Shown here: positions 28,254-36,878 of the stretch, one piece after another
How positions within the stretch are numbered: the first letter of the stretch is position 1
How the letters are laid out: each line of letters starts with the position of its first letter
Assembly: GCF_965279545.1 (NCBI RefSeq)
Contig: NZ_OZ257250.1
Location: 2,418,001 to 2,482,000 of the forward strand
Direction: 5' to 3'
DNA: 64,000 nt
From: Methylibium sp965279545
Lineage (GTDB): Bacteria > Pseudomonadota > Gammaproteobacteria > Burkholderiales > Burkholderiaceae_C
Translations under genes and position numbers: made by a program
Notes under the pieces: model-generated
Seen by the model: only the letters and a program-made list of their open reading frames with translations
Databases searched by the model: none
Told to the model about the DNA's origin: nothing

Positions 28254-28853
28254 TCAGGCCTTGGCCTCGCCGATCAGCAGCTTGCTGTCGGACAGGAATG
28301 TGTAGGGGGGCACCTCGAGGTTGTCCGGCGCCGGCTTGTTCTTGAACACCCGTCCGGCCAGGTCAAAGGTCGAGCCATGGCAAGGGCACAGGAAGCCCCC
28401 CTGCCAATCGTCCGGCAGCGAGGGCTGAGGGCCGGCCACCAGGCGATCCGACGGCGAGCAGCCGAGGTGCGAGCAGATGCCCACGACGACCAGGATCTCG
28501 GGCTTGATCGAGCGCCACTCGTTGCGAGTGGTCTCCATCGGTGTGACTTCCGCGGGCTTGCGTTCGGACTTCGGGTCGGCCACCAGCGCGTCGGTCTTCT
28601 TCAGCGATTCCAGTTGCTCGGGCGTGCGGCGCAGGATCCAGACCGGCTTGCCACGCCACTCGACCGTCATCTTCTCGCCCGGTTTGAGGGCGCTGATGTC
28701 AGCTTCGACAGCCGCGCCGGCCGCGCGCGCGCGCTCCGAAGGCTGGAAAGTGCTGACAAACGGCACGGCGGTTGCGACACCTCCCGCAACACCGGCACAG
28801 GACGAGGCGATCAGCCAGGTCCGTTTGCTGTGATCGACTTGCTGCTCACTCAT
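28254..28853 (-). CDS. petA: Rieske iron-sulfur subunit of the bc1 complex
   Basis: A 199-residue protein. An N-terminal membrane anchor that is probably Tat-dependent (SKRTWLIASSCAGVAGGVATAVPFV region) precedes the [2Fe-2S] domain with ligand boxes CSHLGC and CPCHGS. It transfers electrons from quinol to cytochrome c1. The anchor shows KRTW rather than a strict twin arginine. ATG 28853 has AAGGA at good spacing. First gene of the pet operon; the genes for Tat translocase lie a few kb away. Confidence 0.95.
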   Translation of the reverse strand: MSEQQVDHSKRTWLIASSCAGVAGGVATAVPFVSTFQPSERARAAGAAVEADISALKPGEKMTVEWRGKPVWILRRTPEQLESLKKTDALVADPKSERKPAEVTPMETTRNEWRSIKPEILVVVGICSHLGCSPSDRLVAGPQPSLPDDWQGGFLCPCHGSTFDLAGRVFKNKPAPDNLEVPPYTFLSDSKLLIGEAKA

Positions 28854-28928
28854 GGAATTCCTTGGGCTAGCGCTTTGATTCTTGAACAACCATCGATTCT
28901 AATCGACAGAGTGCCCCGATCCGAGGCC

Positions 28929-28963
28929 GGCGCGCTGTCTGCAGTTGCAGCAAGCTGCGCGCC
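28929..28963. repeat. Nested inverted repeat between petA and mscL
   Basis: GGCGCGC (28929-28935) and GCGCGCC (28957-28963) enclose a second palindrome CTGCA/TGCAG (28939-28943, 28946-28950). It lies in the divergent promoter region and could be a cruciform or a regulator site. Confidence 0.45.
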
Positions 28964-28971
28964 AGCTCAGC

Positions 28972-28999
28972 TTGACTTGCCGCAAAGCTCGGGAATACT
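28972..28999 (+). promoter_or_regulatory. Probable mscL promoter
   Basis: TTGACT at 28972-28977 and AATACT at 28994-28999 with a 16-base spacer form a sigma70-like promoter 61 bases before the mscL start. An AGGAG ribosome binding site precedes the ATG at 29061. Confidence 0.5.
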
Positions 29000-29060
29000 C
29001 GCTTGCGGTGCGGGCACAGGGCCCGCCTCGGCAGCCATCAACGTCCTCAGGAGACCGCGC

Positions 29061-29474
29061 ATGTCTTTCTTCAGCGAGTTCAAGGAGTTTGCCGTCAAGG
29101 GCAATGTGATCGATCTCGCCGTCGGCGTGATCATCGGCGGCGCCTTCGGCAAGATCGTCGACTCGGTCGTCGGCGACCTGATCATGCCGATCGTCAGCAA
29201 GCTGTTCGGCGGCCTCGATTTCTCGAACTACTACGTCGCGCTGGCCGGACAGGCCGCCGGCCTGCCGCTCGCCGAGGCCAGGAAGGCCGGTGCCGTGTTC
29301 GCCTATGGCAACTTCATCACGGTCGCGCTGAACTTCGCGATCCTCGCCTTCATCATTTTCCTGATGATCAAGCAGATCAACCGACTGAAGAAGGACGAAC
29401 CCGCGGCTGCGCCGGCCGCGCCCGCCGAGGACATCGTGCTGCTGCGCGAGATCCGTGACGCCCTGAACAAGTGA
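29061..29474 (+). CDS. mscL: Large-conductance mechanosensitive channel MscL
   Basis: A 137-residue inner-membrane protein forming a pentameric pore that opens under hypo-osmotic stress. The conserved N terminus is MSFFSEFKEFAVKGNVIDLA, with the pore-lining helix LAVGVIIGGAFGKIVDSVV. The second membrane helix reads GNFITVALNFAILAFIIFLM and a short charged C-terminal bundle follows. The length is standard. It is monocistronic, ending in a strong terminator. Confidence 0.96.
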   Translation: MSFFSEFKEFAVKGNVIDLAVGVIIGGAFGKIVDSVVGDLIMPIVSKLFGGLDFSNYYVALAGQAAGLPLAEARKAGAVFAYGNFITVALNFAILAFIIFLMIKQINRLKKDEPAAAPAAPAEDIVLLREIRDALNK

Positions 29475-29481
29475 CCCGCCT

Positions 29482-29516
29482 GCGGGCGGACCGCTGCAAC
29501 GGTCCGCCCGCCTCTT
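29482..29516 (+). terminator. Terminator of mscL
   Basis: A perfect 12-bp stem (GCGGGCGGACCG at 29482-29493 with CGGTCCGCCCGC at 29500-29511), loop CTGCAA, is followed by CTCTTT. Confidence 0.8.
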
Positions 29517-29526
29517 TGCCGACTCC

Positions 29527-32115
29527 GTGAACGCACCCAACGTCCAGGCCGCCTTGAACGCGGCATGCCTGCGCATCCAGGCCACCGTCACGGCGGCTGC
29601 CGACCGTCTGGGGCAGACGCTCGCGCTGCAATCCTCGTCGTTCGCCAGCGCCAGCACGCGCCAGCTGATGGCCGCCACGCAGTTCGACCTGCGCCGCAAG
29701 CTGCCCGACTTCAACCTGGTCTTCGGCGCGGGTCTGCGGGATCGCGTGCTCGAGGCCGCCGAACCCCGGACCTCGACCCGCTCGCTTGCGACCACCTCGT
29801 GGGAATCGCTCAGCCTGGTGGGCGAGGACGAGGTCGACGAGCGCGTTTCGGCCGACCGCCTGAGCATGCAGATCGTGCACGAGTGTGAATGGGAGCTCCG
29901 CGAACTCGACGGCTACGTCGCCGCGCTGCTCCACGCCGGCGAGCCCGACCCCGAGCACAACCCGCTGCGTCCGGAGCTCATCGGCCGGGCGCTGCGCCGC
30001 GCGATCCTCGCGGTCAACAACGACCCGGAGTCGCACCGCCTCCTCGCCAGCGAGTTCGGCCGCGCGCTGGCCACGGCGATGCGCCCCTGCTACGCGAGCA
30101 TCATCGCCGACCTGCAGGCCCGTGGGGTGCAGCCGGTCGGCCTGGCGCTGAAGACGGTACAGGGTCCGGGCAACGACCTGCCGCGCGAGATGCTGCGCGA
30201 GAGCTCCGGCTACCAGACGTCGGGCTTCCATGGCTCCGGCTTCCAGGCCTCGGCGCGCGACCTGATCCAGGCCGAACAGATGCTCCACACGCTGTTCGGC
30301 ATCGCGCTGCCGCAGGCATTGCAGGCGGCGTCGGGGGCGGGCGCCCTGGGCACCCCCTCCGGAACAGGCACGCCCATCTCGATCTCGTCCGGCGCCGAGC
30401 GGCCGAGCGGGCGCGGTGGCTACGGGGCGCAGGGCAGCGGCTCCGGGCGCGGCGGTGCGCCGGCCTCGGGCTTCGCCGGCGGCCACTCGCCGGCGGCGAG
30501 TGCGAACAGCGATGCGCAGATGCTCGACATGCTGCGACGACTGGCCGCCGTGAGCGCCGCGGCCGGCGAGACGGCCGGGCTCGGCACCGATCAGCACGGC
30601 AGCCCGCCGACGGGCGGCGGCTCGCGCAGCGGCCCGCTGTCCGGCCCGTCCCACATCACGCCGCTGGCCGGCCTGATGGCGGTGAACGTGATCCGCCAGC
30701 ACCGCGATGAGCTGATGCGGGCCTCGTCCGGCACGCTCGACCACATGGTGATCGACGTGGTCGGCGCGCTGTTCGACCAGGTGCTGTCGGACAGCAAGGT
30801 GCCGCCGCAGATGGCGCGCCAGATCGCGCGGCTGCAGTTGCCGGTGCTGCGGGCGGCGCTGAAGGACGTGGGGTTCTTCAGCTCGCGGCGCCACCCGGTG
30901 CGGCGCTTCGTGAACCGCATCGCCTCGCTCGCGGTGGCCTACGAGGACCTCGACCAGGGCCCCGGCAAGGACTTCATCGAGCGCGTGCGCTCGCTGGTGC
31001 AGGAGATCGTCGAGGGCGACTTCGACCAGATGGACCTGTACGAGTCCAAGCTGCAGGCGATCGAGGCGCTGGTCCAGGAGCAGAGCGCCCGCGACGTCGG
31101 CACACACGCGACGGCCGCCACGCTGCTCGACAACAAGGAAACCCAGCTGCGCATCCAGCAGCGCTACATGCGCGAGCTGAAGGCGCATCTGGAGCCGGTC
31201 GCCCTGCCCGACTTCGTGCGCGACTTCCTGGCGCAGGTGTGGAGCCAGGTGCAGGTGCAGGCGGCGGGTCCGTTCGGATCGCCGGAGCTGATGCACCGCG
31301 CCAACCGCGCGGCCCGGGAACTGGCACTGAGCGTGCAGCCCAAGGGGGAGCCCCAGCTGCGCAAGAGCTTCCTGATGGCGCTGCCACAGCTGATGAAGGA
31401 CCTCAACGAAGGCCTGGCACTGATCCGCTGGCCGGAAGCCGCGAAGAAGGAGTTCCTCGCTCGGCTGCTGCCGGAGCACGCGGCCTCGCTGAAGACCGCG
31501 CCACCGACCGACTTCGAACAGCGCCAGCTCAAGCACTACCTCGATCAGGTCGAGAAGGTTTCGATCCCCACCGCGGACGAGCTGGCGCCCAGCATGCCCG
31601 CCGAGCTGCCGCCGCCGCAGGAGCATGTCGCGCCACTGACCTTCTCGCCCGAAGAGGCCCAACAGATCGGTCTGGTCGACGAGAGCGCGGTCGACTGGGA
31701 TGGGCAGGTCGACATCGATCTCGGCGACGGCGGCGAGCGCGCCGACGGCAGCGAAGTCGACGTGGTGCTCGAGGCCCTGGCGCCGGAGGCCGCGGAGCCG
31801 ACGCACGGCCCGCAGCTGATCCACCACCTGCAGACCGGCATTGCCTACCGCATGCATGTGGAAGGCCGCTGGCAGCGCGTGCGCCTGAACTGGATCAGCC
31901 CCGGCCGCGCCTTCTTCGTGTTCACCCACGGCAAGGCGCACCAGAAGACGATCTCGATGACCTCGCGCATGCTCACGCGCATGTGCGACACCGAGCGCTT
32001 CCGCGCTTTCGAGCAGGCCGAGCTGATCGAGCGCGCGACGGCGCGCGCCCGCAAGCAGCTCGCGCAGCTGGGGGGGGTCGGCACCCGCGGCACGGTGGCG
32101 AGCAGCCGCCTCTGA
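29527..32115 (+). CDS. DUF1631 family protein
   Basis: An 862-residue cytoplasmic protein of the DUF1631 family, function unknown. The N-terminal two fifths are helical. A glycine/serine-rich low-complexity linker at about residues 268-330 joins a second helical region, which includes LARQIARLQLPVLRAALKD-like and SRRHPVRRFVNRIASL segments. A C-terminal beta-rich domain (GIAYRMHVEGRWQRVRLNWI, RAFFVFTHGKAHQKTIS) looks like a PilZ-type or related ligand domain. GTG 29527 is the start. It stands alone after mscL. Confidence 0.82.
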   Translation: MNAPNVQAALNAACLRIQATVTAAADRLGQTLALQSSSFASASTRQLMAATQFDLRRKLPDFNLVFGAGLRDRVLEAAEPRTSTRSLATTSWESLSLVGEDEVDERVSADRLSMQIVHECEWELRELDGYVAALLHAGEPDPEHNPLRPELIGRALRRAILAVNNDPESHRLLASEFGRALATAMRPCYASIIADLQARGVQPVGLALKTVQGPGNDLPREMLRESSGYQTSGFHGSGFQASARDLIQAEQMLHTLFGIALPQALQAASGAGALGTPSGTGTPISISSGAERPSGRGGYGAQGSGSGRGGAPASGFAGGHSPAASANSDAQMLDMLRRLAAVSAAAGETAGLGTDQHGSPPTGGGSRSGPLSGPSHITPLAGLMAVNVIRQHRDELMRASSGTLDHMVIDVVGALFDQVLSDSKVPPQMARQIARLQLPVLRAALKDVGFFSSRRHPVRRFVNRIASLAVAYEDLDQGPGKDFIERVRSLVQEIVEGDFDQMDLYESKLQAIEALVQEQSARDVGTHATAATLLDNKETQLRIQQRYMRELKAHLEPVALPDFVRDFLAQVWSQVQVQAAGPFGSPELMHRANRAARELALSVQPKGEPQLRKSFLMALPQLMKDLNEGLALIRWPEAAKKEFLARLLPEHAASLKTAPPTDFEQRQLKHYLDQVEKVSIPTADELAPSMPAELPPPQEHVAPLTFSPEEAQQIGLVDESAVDWDGQVDIDLGDGGERADGSEVDVVLEALAPEAAEPTHGPQLIHHLQTGIAYRMHVEGRWQRVRLNWISPGRAFFVFTHGKAHQKTISMTSRMLTRMCDTERFRAFEQAELIERATARARKQLAQLGGVGTRGTVASSRL

Positions 32116-32205
32116 TACCGACTCGCATCCAAACCTATCAAATCAGCTGGCGGGCTTCGGCTCGTTGCAGCCGTTCGTGTGCGCGGGGTTACCGAGGTTC
32201 GAAGC
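32115..32205 (+). repeat. ATACC dispersed repeat, full copy 2
   Basis: The longest copy, beginning in the stop codon of the DUF1631 gene. Its left part matches 23683-23740 and, inverted, 48878-48836. Its right part matches 23855-23810 inverted. It lies between convergent genes. Confidence 0.75.
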
Positions 32206-32247
32206 GTTCACCGGCCAGCCGCCTGCAGGTACCGAGCGTTGCTGGCG

Positions 32248-32287
32248 GGGCCGCTGGGCGAGCGGTAGCCCGGAGCGGCCCTTCCTT
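32248..32287 (+). terminator. Terminator-like hairpin between DUF1631 gene and pdxA
   Basis: GGGCCGCT (32248-32255) pairs with AGCGGCCC (32274-32281), with an inner GGGC/GCCC, followed by TTCCTT. It may stop transcription from either convergent gene. Confidence 0.5.
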
Positions 32288-32313
32288 GCCTCGAAAGCCC
32301 TCCACCCCGCGCT

Positions 32314-33336
32314 TCAGCCGACCGCGAGGCGGCGGGCCATCTGGCACGCGGCGATCAGGCTGGCGGGGTCGGCCCGGCCGCTGCCGGCGAGGTCGAACGC
32401 GGTGCCGTGATCGGGGCTGGTGCGCACGAAGGGCAGGCCCAGCGTCACGTTGACGCCCCGCTCGACGCCCAGGTACTTGACCGGAATCAGGCCCTGGTCG
32501 TGGTACATCGCCACCACCACGTCGAACTCGCCGGGGTGCTCGGGCGTGTGCCGCGCGCGCATGAACACCGTGTCGGGCGCGAAAGGGCCGCGCGCGTCGA
32601 TGCCCTCGCGGCACGCGGCGGCAATCGCCGGCGCGATGATCCGCAGCTCCTCGTCGCCGAACAACCCCGCTTCGCCGGCATGCGGGTTCAGGCCCGCCAC
32701 GGCGATGCGCGGCGCCGCCTGACCCCAGCGCACCGCCGCGCGCTGGGCGATGCGCAGTGTTTCGAGCACCGCCTCGAAGCTCACCGCCTCGATCGCCCGG
32801 CGCAACGAGACATGGATGCTGACCAGCACGGTCTTGAGCTCGTCGTTCGCGAGCATCATGCGCACCGGCCCGGCGCTCGCCTCGGCCTGCAGCAGCTCGG
32901 TGTGACCCGGGTAGGGCTCGCCGGCAGCCGCCAGCGCCTCCTTGTGGATCGGTGCGGTGACGATCGCAGCCACCTCGCGGGCCAGCGCCAGGGCCACGGC
33001 GTGCCGGATGCAGGCCGCCGCCGCGATACCGGCCACCGCATCGACGCGGCCGAACGGCAAACCGGCCACCCCCGCGGGCAAGCCCGGCGGCACCAGCACC
33101 GGCAGGCAGCGCGGCGGCACATCCCCGGCATCGGCCGGCCGCTCGATCACCGCCACCGGCAGGCCGACGCGCTCCACGCTCGACACGATCGCCGCTGCCC
33201 GGCGCAGCACCTCGACATCTCCGACCACGAAACTGCCCGGCAGCGCGCCGCGCGCGAAGGCCATTGCGATGATCTCCGGGCCGATGCCGCAGGCATCGCC
33301 CATCGTGATCGCCAGCGGCTGCATCTCGGTGTTCAC
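32314..33336 (-). CDS. pdxA: 4-hydroxythreonine-4-phosphate dehydrogenase PdxA
   Basis: A 340-residue NAD-dependent dehydrogenase of pyridoxal phosphate synthesis; it oxidises 4-phosphohydroxy-L-threonine. Family motifs are ITMGDACGIGPEI, TAPIHKEAL, GHTELL and the metal-site regions GLNPHAGE and VVAMYHDQGLIPVKYL. GTG 33336 overlaps the NIF3 stop (GTGA), suggesting coupling; ATG 33324 is an alternative. The usual neighbour rsmA is not on this side. Confidence 0.93.
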   Translation of the reverse strand: MNTEMQPLAITMGDACGIGPEIIAMAFARGALPGSFVVGDVEVLRRAAAIVSSVERVGLPVAVIERPADAGDVPPRCLPVLVPPGLPAGVAGLPFGRVDAVAGIAAAACIRHAVALALAREVAAIVTAPIHKEALAAAGEPYPGHTELLQAEASAGPVRMMLANDELKTVLVSIHVSLRRAIEAVSFEAVLETLRIAQRAAVRWGQAAPRIAVAGLNPHAGEAGLFGDEELRIIAPAIAAACREGIDARGPFAPDTVFMRARHTPEHPGEFDVVVAMYHDQGLIPVKYLGVERGVNVTLGLPFVRTSPDHGTAFDLAGSGRADPASLIAACQMARRLAVG

Positions 33337-34082
33337 GCCGGATTGTCGATCTCGATGAACTCGTGCTCGAGGTCGAACAGCTGCGCCACATGGGCCCCGA
33401 GCGCCGGCGCACCGAAACGCTCGGTCGCGTGGTGCCCGCAGGCGTAGAACGCCACACCGGTCTCGCGTGCGATGTGGGCCTGCGGCTCGGAGATTTCACC
33501 GGTCAGGTAGGCATCGGCACCGGCGGCGATCGCCGCCTCGAAGTAGCCCTGCGCACCACCGGTGCACCATGCCACGCGCCGGATCGGCCGACCGTCGCCC
33601 TCGACCACCGTGGGCGCGCGACCGAGCCGGAACTGAACCAGGGCCGACAGCGCGGCACCGGTCAGCGGCTGCGGCGGCCGACCGATGAAGCCGAGCTGCT
33701 GCTCGCCGAAGCGCGCTTCGCTGACGAACTTGAGCTTGGCTCCGAGCTGCGCGTTGTTGCCATGCTCGGGGTGGGCGTCGAGCGGCAGGTGGTAGGCGAA
33801 CAGGTTCAGGTCGTGAGCCAGCAAGGCACCCACGCGCTTCTTCAGCCAACCGGTCAGTCGCCCGTCCTGCCCGCGCCAGAACAGGCCGTGGTGCACCAGC
33901 ACCGCATCGGCTCCGGCCGCGGCGGCGGCCTCGATCAATGCGAGGCTGGCGGTGACGCCGGTGACGAGCTTGCGGATCTGCGGCTTGCCCTCAACTTGCA
34001 AACCGTTCGGCCCATAATCCTTGAAACGCTCCAGCTCGAGCAATGTCGCGAGGTAATTCTCGAGTTCTTCGCGGCTTGTCAA
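33333..34082 (-). CDS. NIF3 / GTP cyclohydrolase I-type Nif3-like protein
   Basis: A 249-residue protein of the NIF3 family (YbgI-like), a metal-binding fold whose physiological role is unsettled. Motifs are DYGPNGLQVEG, DAVLVHHGLFW, LFAYHLPLDAHPEHGNNAQL, GGAQGYFEAAIAAGADAYLTGE and GHHATERFG, which carry the expected His/Asp/Glu metal ligands. The start is a TTG at 34082 with GGGAGAGAAGAA upstream, only 12 bases from the divergent protease start. It is cotranscribed with pdxA. Confidence 0.87.
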   Translation of the reverse strand: MTSREELENYLATLLELERFKDYGPNGLQVEGKPQIRKLVTGVTASLALIEAAAAAGADAVLVHHGLFWRGQDGRLTGWLKKRVGALLAHDLNLFAYHLPLDAHPEHGNNAQLGAKLKFVSEARFGEQQLGFIGRPPQPLTGAALSALVQFRLGRAPTVVEGDGRPIRRVAWCTGGAQGYFEAAIAAGADAYLTGEISEPQAHIARETGVAFYACGHHATERFGAPALGAHVAQLFDLEHEFIEIDNPA

Positions 34083-34094
34083 TTCTTCTCTCCC

Positions 34095-35255
34095 ATGCGC
34101 AAGTTCTGGTTGATTTTCTCCCAAGCCGTGACGGTGGCGCTGGCGATGCTGTTCGTCGTCGCCACGCTCAAGCCCGAATGGGTGCAGCGCAAGCCGCTGT
34201 CTTCGGTGGTCGGCACGCTGCCGTCCGTCCCGCCGCCTCAGGTCACGCTGGCCCCGGCGGCAGCCGGCAGCATCAGCTACGCGGCCGCGGCCAAGCGCGC
34301 GGCACCCGCGGTGGTGAGCGTCATCACGAGCAAGACGCCGGCGGCGCGCGATCCGCGCGCCAACGACCCCTGGTTCCGCTACTTTTTCGGCGACCCCGAC
34401 TCGCAGGCACAGACCGGCGTGGGCTCCGGTGTCATCGTCTCGTCCGATGGCTATGTGCTGACCAACAACCATGTGGTCGAGCGCATGGACGACATCGAGG
34501 TCGTGCTGTCGGACGGACGGCGCACCAAGGCCGAAGTGATCGGCACCGACCCGGAGGCCGACCTCGCGGTGCTGCGCATCAAGCTCGACAAGCTGCCCGC
34601 GGTCAGCTTCGGCGACTCCGACGCGCTGCAGGTCGGCGACGTGGTGCTGGCGATCGGCAACCCCTTCGGCGTCGGCCAGACGGTCACGTCCGGCATCGTG
34701 TCGGCGCTCGGACGCAATCAGCTCGGCATCAACACCTTCGAGAACTTCATCCAGACCGATGCAGCCATCAATCCCGGCAACTCGGGCGGCGCACTGGTCG
34801 ACGCCGCCGGCAACCTGATGGGCATCAACTCCGCGATCTACTCGCGCTCGGGCGGCAACCTCGGTATCGGCTTCGCCATCCCCGTGTCGACCGCACGCCA
34901 GGTGATGGAAGGGCTGATCAAGGACGGTCAGGTCACGCGCGGCTGGATCGGCGTCGAGCCCCGCGATCTGACGCCCGAGATCGCCGAGACCTTCAACCTC
35001 AAGGTCTCGCAGGGCGTGCTGATCACCGGCGTGCTGCAGGGCGGCCCGGCCAGCGAAGGCGGGCTGCGCCCCGGCGACGTGGTCGTCAAGGTCGCCGACA
35101 CCCCCGTCAGCAACACCTCGCAGCTGCTCAATGCGGTGGCGTCGCTGAAGCCGCGGTCGAAAGCCCAGCTCGTCGTCCAGCGGGGCGCCAGCGAGGTCGC
35201 ACTGCAGCTCACCGTGGCGCAGCGCCCCAAGGCGCCGCGGCAGCAGCGGGAGTAG
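34095..35255 (+). CDS. HtrA/DegS-like periplasmic serine protease with one PDZ domain
   Basis: A 386-residue S1C protease. It has an N-terminal membrane anchor (FWLIFSQAVTVALAMLFVVA), a trypsin domain with triad His126 (TNNHVVE), Asp156 (DPEADLAVL) and Ser230 (NPGNSGGAL), then a single PDZ domain (GWIGVEPRDLTPEIAETF to the C terminus). One PDZ domain and a retained anchor make it DegS-like, so a role in envelope-stress signalling or quality control is likely. It is divergent from NIF3 and convergent with tatC, with one base between stop codons. Confidence 0.9.
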   Translation: MRKFWLIFSQAVTVALAMLFVVATLKPEWVQRKPLSSVVGTLPSVPPPQVTLAPAAAGSISYAAAAKRAAPAVVSVITSKTPAARDPRANDPWFRYFFGDPDSQAQTGVGSGVIVSSDGYVLTNNHVVERMDDIEVVLSDGRRTKAEVIGTDPEADLAVLRIKLDKLPAVSFGDSDALQVGDVVLAIGNPFGVGQTVTSGIVSALGRNQLGINTFENFIQTDAAINPGNSGGALVDAAGNLMGINSAIYSRSGGNLGIGFAIPVSTARQVMEGLIKDGQVTRGWIGVEPRDLTPEIAETFNLKVSQGVLITGVLQGGPASEGGLRPGDVVVKVADTPVSNTSQLLNAVASLKPRSKAQLVVQRGASEVALQLTVAQRPKAPRQQRE

Positions 35256-35256
35256 G

Positions 35257-36045
35257 TCAGGCGGGGCGGTCTTCCGTCGTCGCGTCGGGGGCCTGCGTGT
35301 GCTTGATGAACAGCTTGGCAGCCCAGATGCCGAGCTCGTACAGGATGCACATCGGGATCGCGAGAGCGAGCTGCGAGATCACGTCCGGAGGCGTGACGAT
35401 CGCCGCTGCGATGAAGGCAACGACGATGAAATAGGCCCGAAAGCCCTTCAGCTTCTCGATCGACACCAGGCCCATGCGCGCCAGCACCACCACCACCACC
35501 GGCACTTCGAAGGCGGCGCCGAAGGCGACGAACATGCTCAGCACGAAACCGAGGTAGGCCTCGATGTCCGGTGCCGCGGTGATGCTCTTCGGCGCGAAGC
35601 CCTGGATGAACTTGAACACCTGGCCGAACACGAAGAAGTAGCAGAACGCCACGCCCAGCAGGAACAGCAGCGTGCTGGACACGACGAGCGGCAGCACGAG
35701 CTTCTTCTCGTGCATGTACAGGCCCGGCGCGACGAAGGCCCAGACCTGGTACAGCACCACCGGCAACGCAAGCATGAAGCCCGCCATCAGGGTGATCTTC
35801 AGCGGCACCAGGAAAGGCGAGATCACGTTGGTGGCGATCAGCGTGGCGCCCGCCGGGAGCTGCGCCACCAACGGTGCCGCCAACAGGTCGTAGAGCGCCG
35901 ACGGGCCGGGCCACAGCGCAAGGGCGCCGAAGCACACGACGACCGCGAGCACCGCACGGATCAGCCGGTCGCGCAGCTCGACAAGGTGGGCGACGAAAGG
36001 CTGCTCGCTGCCTTCGAGTTCGTCGCGGGGTTCGGGGGCGCCCAC
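35257..36045 (-). CDS. tatC: Sec-independent translocase subunit TatC
   Basis: A 262-residue inner-membrane protein with six hydrophobic segments. It is the twin-arginine signal-peptide receptor of the Tat system. Typical elements are the N-terminal PFVAHLVELRDRLIRAV, the first periplasmic loop, and FVAPGLYMHEKKLVLPLVV. It is the last gene of tatA-tatB-tatC, 3 bases after tatB. Confidence 0.95.
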   Translation of the reverse strand: MGAPEPRDELEGSEQPFVAHLVELRDRLIRAVLAVVVCFGALALWPGPSALYDLLAAPLVAQLPAGATLIATNVISPFLVPLKITLMAGFMLALPVVLYQVWAFVAPGLYMHEKKLVLPLVVSSTLLFLLGVAFCYFFVFGQVFKFIQGFAPKSITAAPDIEAYLGFVLSMFVAFGAAFEVPVVVVVLARMGLVSIEKLKGFRAYFIVVAFIAAAIVTPPDVISQLALAIPMCILYELGIWAAKLFIKHTQAPDATTEDRPA

Positions 36046-36048
36046 GGA

Positions 36049-36549
36049 CTACAGCGGGCGCGGCGGCCGGAAGCGCGCCACGCGGGCCGCACCCGATTGC
36101 GCCTTGGCACGCACGCCGTGCCGCTGCTTGTACCACTGCGGCACCGCCCCCCGCTTGAGCCGCCAGTTCTTGCGCGGCAGCGTGTAGACCGGTGGCGGCT
36201 CGCTCAGCGCGGCGCCGGCGTGGTAGCTGTCGGTACCGCCGCCGGAGCCGCCAGCGGAAGACGACAGCGAATCCCAGGCCTGGTTCACCTCGCTGCTGGT
36301 CTGGTGCACCTCGTTCGCAACCGTCTGCTCGACATTGCGCGCCGCGTCCTCGAACTGGGTCTTCATCTTCTTGAGCTCTTCCAACTCGATCGAGCGGTTG
36401 ACCTCGGCCTTGACGTCGGCAACGTAGCGCTGCGCCTTGCCCATCAGGTGGCCCACCGTGCGCGCGACCTTCGGCAGGCGCTCGGGGCCGATGACGATCA
36501 AGGCCACCGCGCCGATGAGCGCAATCTTGTCGAAACCGAAATCGATCAT
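36049..36549 (-). CDS. tatB: Sec-independent translocase subunit TatB
   Basis: A 166-residue membrane-anchored protein. The short N-terminal helix with the GPERLP hinge (ALIGAVALIVIGPERLPKVA) is followed by an amphipathic helix and a variable, proline- and arginine-rich tail. TatB forms the substrate-receptor complex with TatC. It lies between tatA (20-base gap) and tatC. Confidence 0.94.
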   Translation of the reverse strand: MIDFGFDKIALIGAVALIVIGPERLPKVARTVGHLMGKAQRYVADVKAEVNRSIELEELKKMKTQFEDAARNVEQTVANEVHQTSSEVNQAWDSLSSSAGGSGGGTDSYHAGAALSEPPPVYTLPRKNWRLKRGAVPQWYKQRHGVRAKAQSGAARVARFRPPRPL

Positions 36550-36569
36550 GCGCGCGTCGCTCCGACCGC

Positions 36570-36797
36570 TCAGGACTTCTGCTTCGCCTCGACGTCGACC
36601 GTGTTCGCGTCGGCGTTCTTGTTCGCAGTGACCTGTTGCGGCGGTTCGGCCGGCGCCGAGCCGTCACGCACGCCGTCCTTGAAGCCCTTCACGGCACCGC
36701 CGAGGTCGCTGCCGATGTTCTTGAGCTTCTTCGTGCCGAACACCAGCACGACGATCAACAGCACGATCAACCAGTGCCAAATGCTGAAAGAACCCAT
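36570..36797 (-). CDS. tatA: Sec-independent translocase subunit TatA
   Basis: A 75-residue pore-forming subunit of the Tat translocase. One N-terminal membrane helix (SIWHWLIVLLIVVLVFG) is followed by the FGTKKL hinge, an amphipathic helix (KNIGSDLGGAVKGFKDG) and a short hydrophilic tail. ATG 36797 has AGGAG nearby and gives the family N terminus; a longer reading from 36827 is unlikely. Confidence 0.95.
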   Translation of the reverse strand: MGSFSIWHWLIVLLIVVLVFGTKKLKNIGSDLGGAVKGFKDGVRDGSAPAEPPQQVTANKNADANTVDVEAKQKS

Positions 36798-36878
36798 GTC
36801 GTTCTCCTGAAGACCCAGTGCGGGCAACCATTGATTTTAGGCCAGCCCTCGTGTCCGACCCGTGCAACGGGCGGTGGT

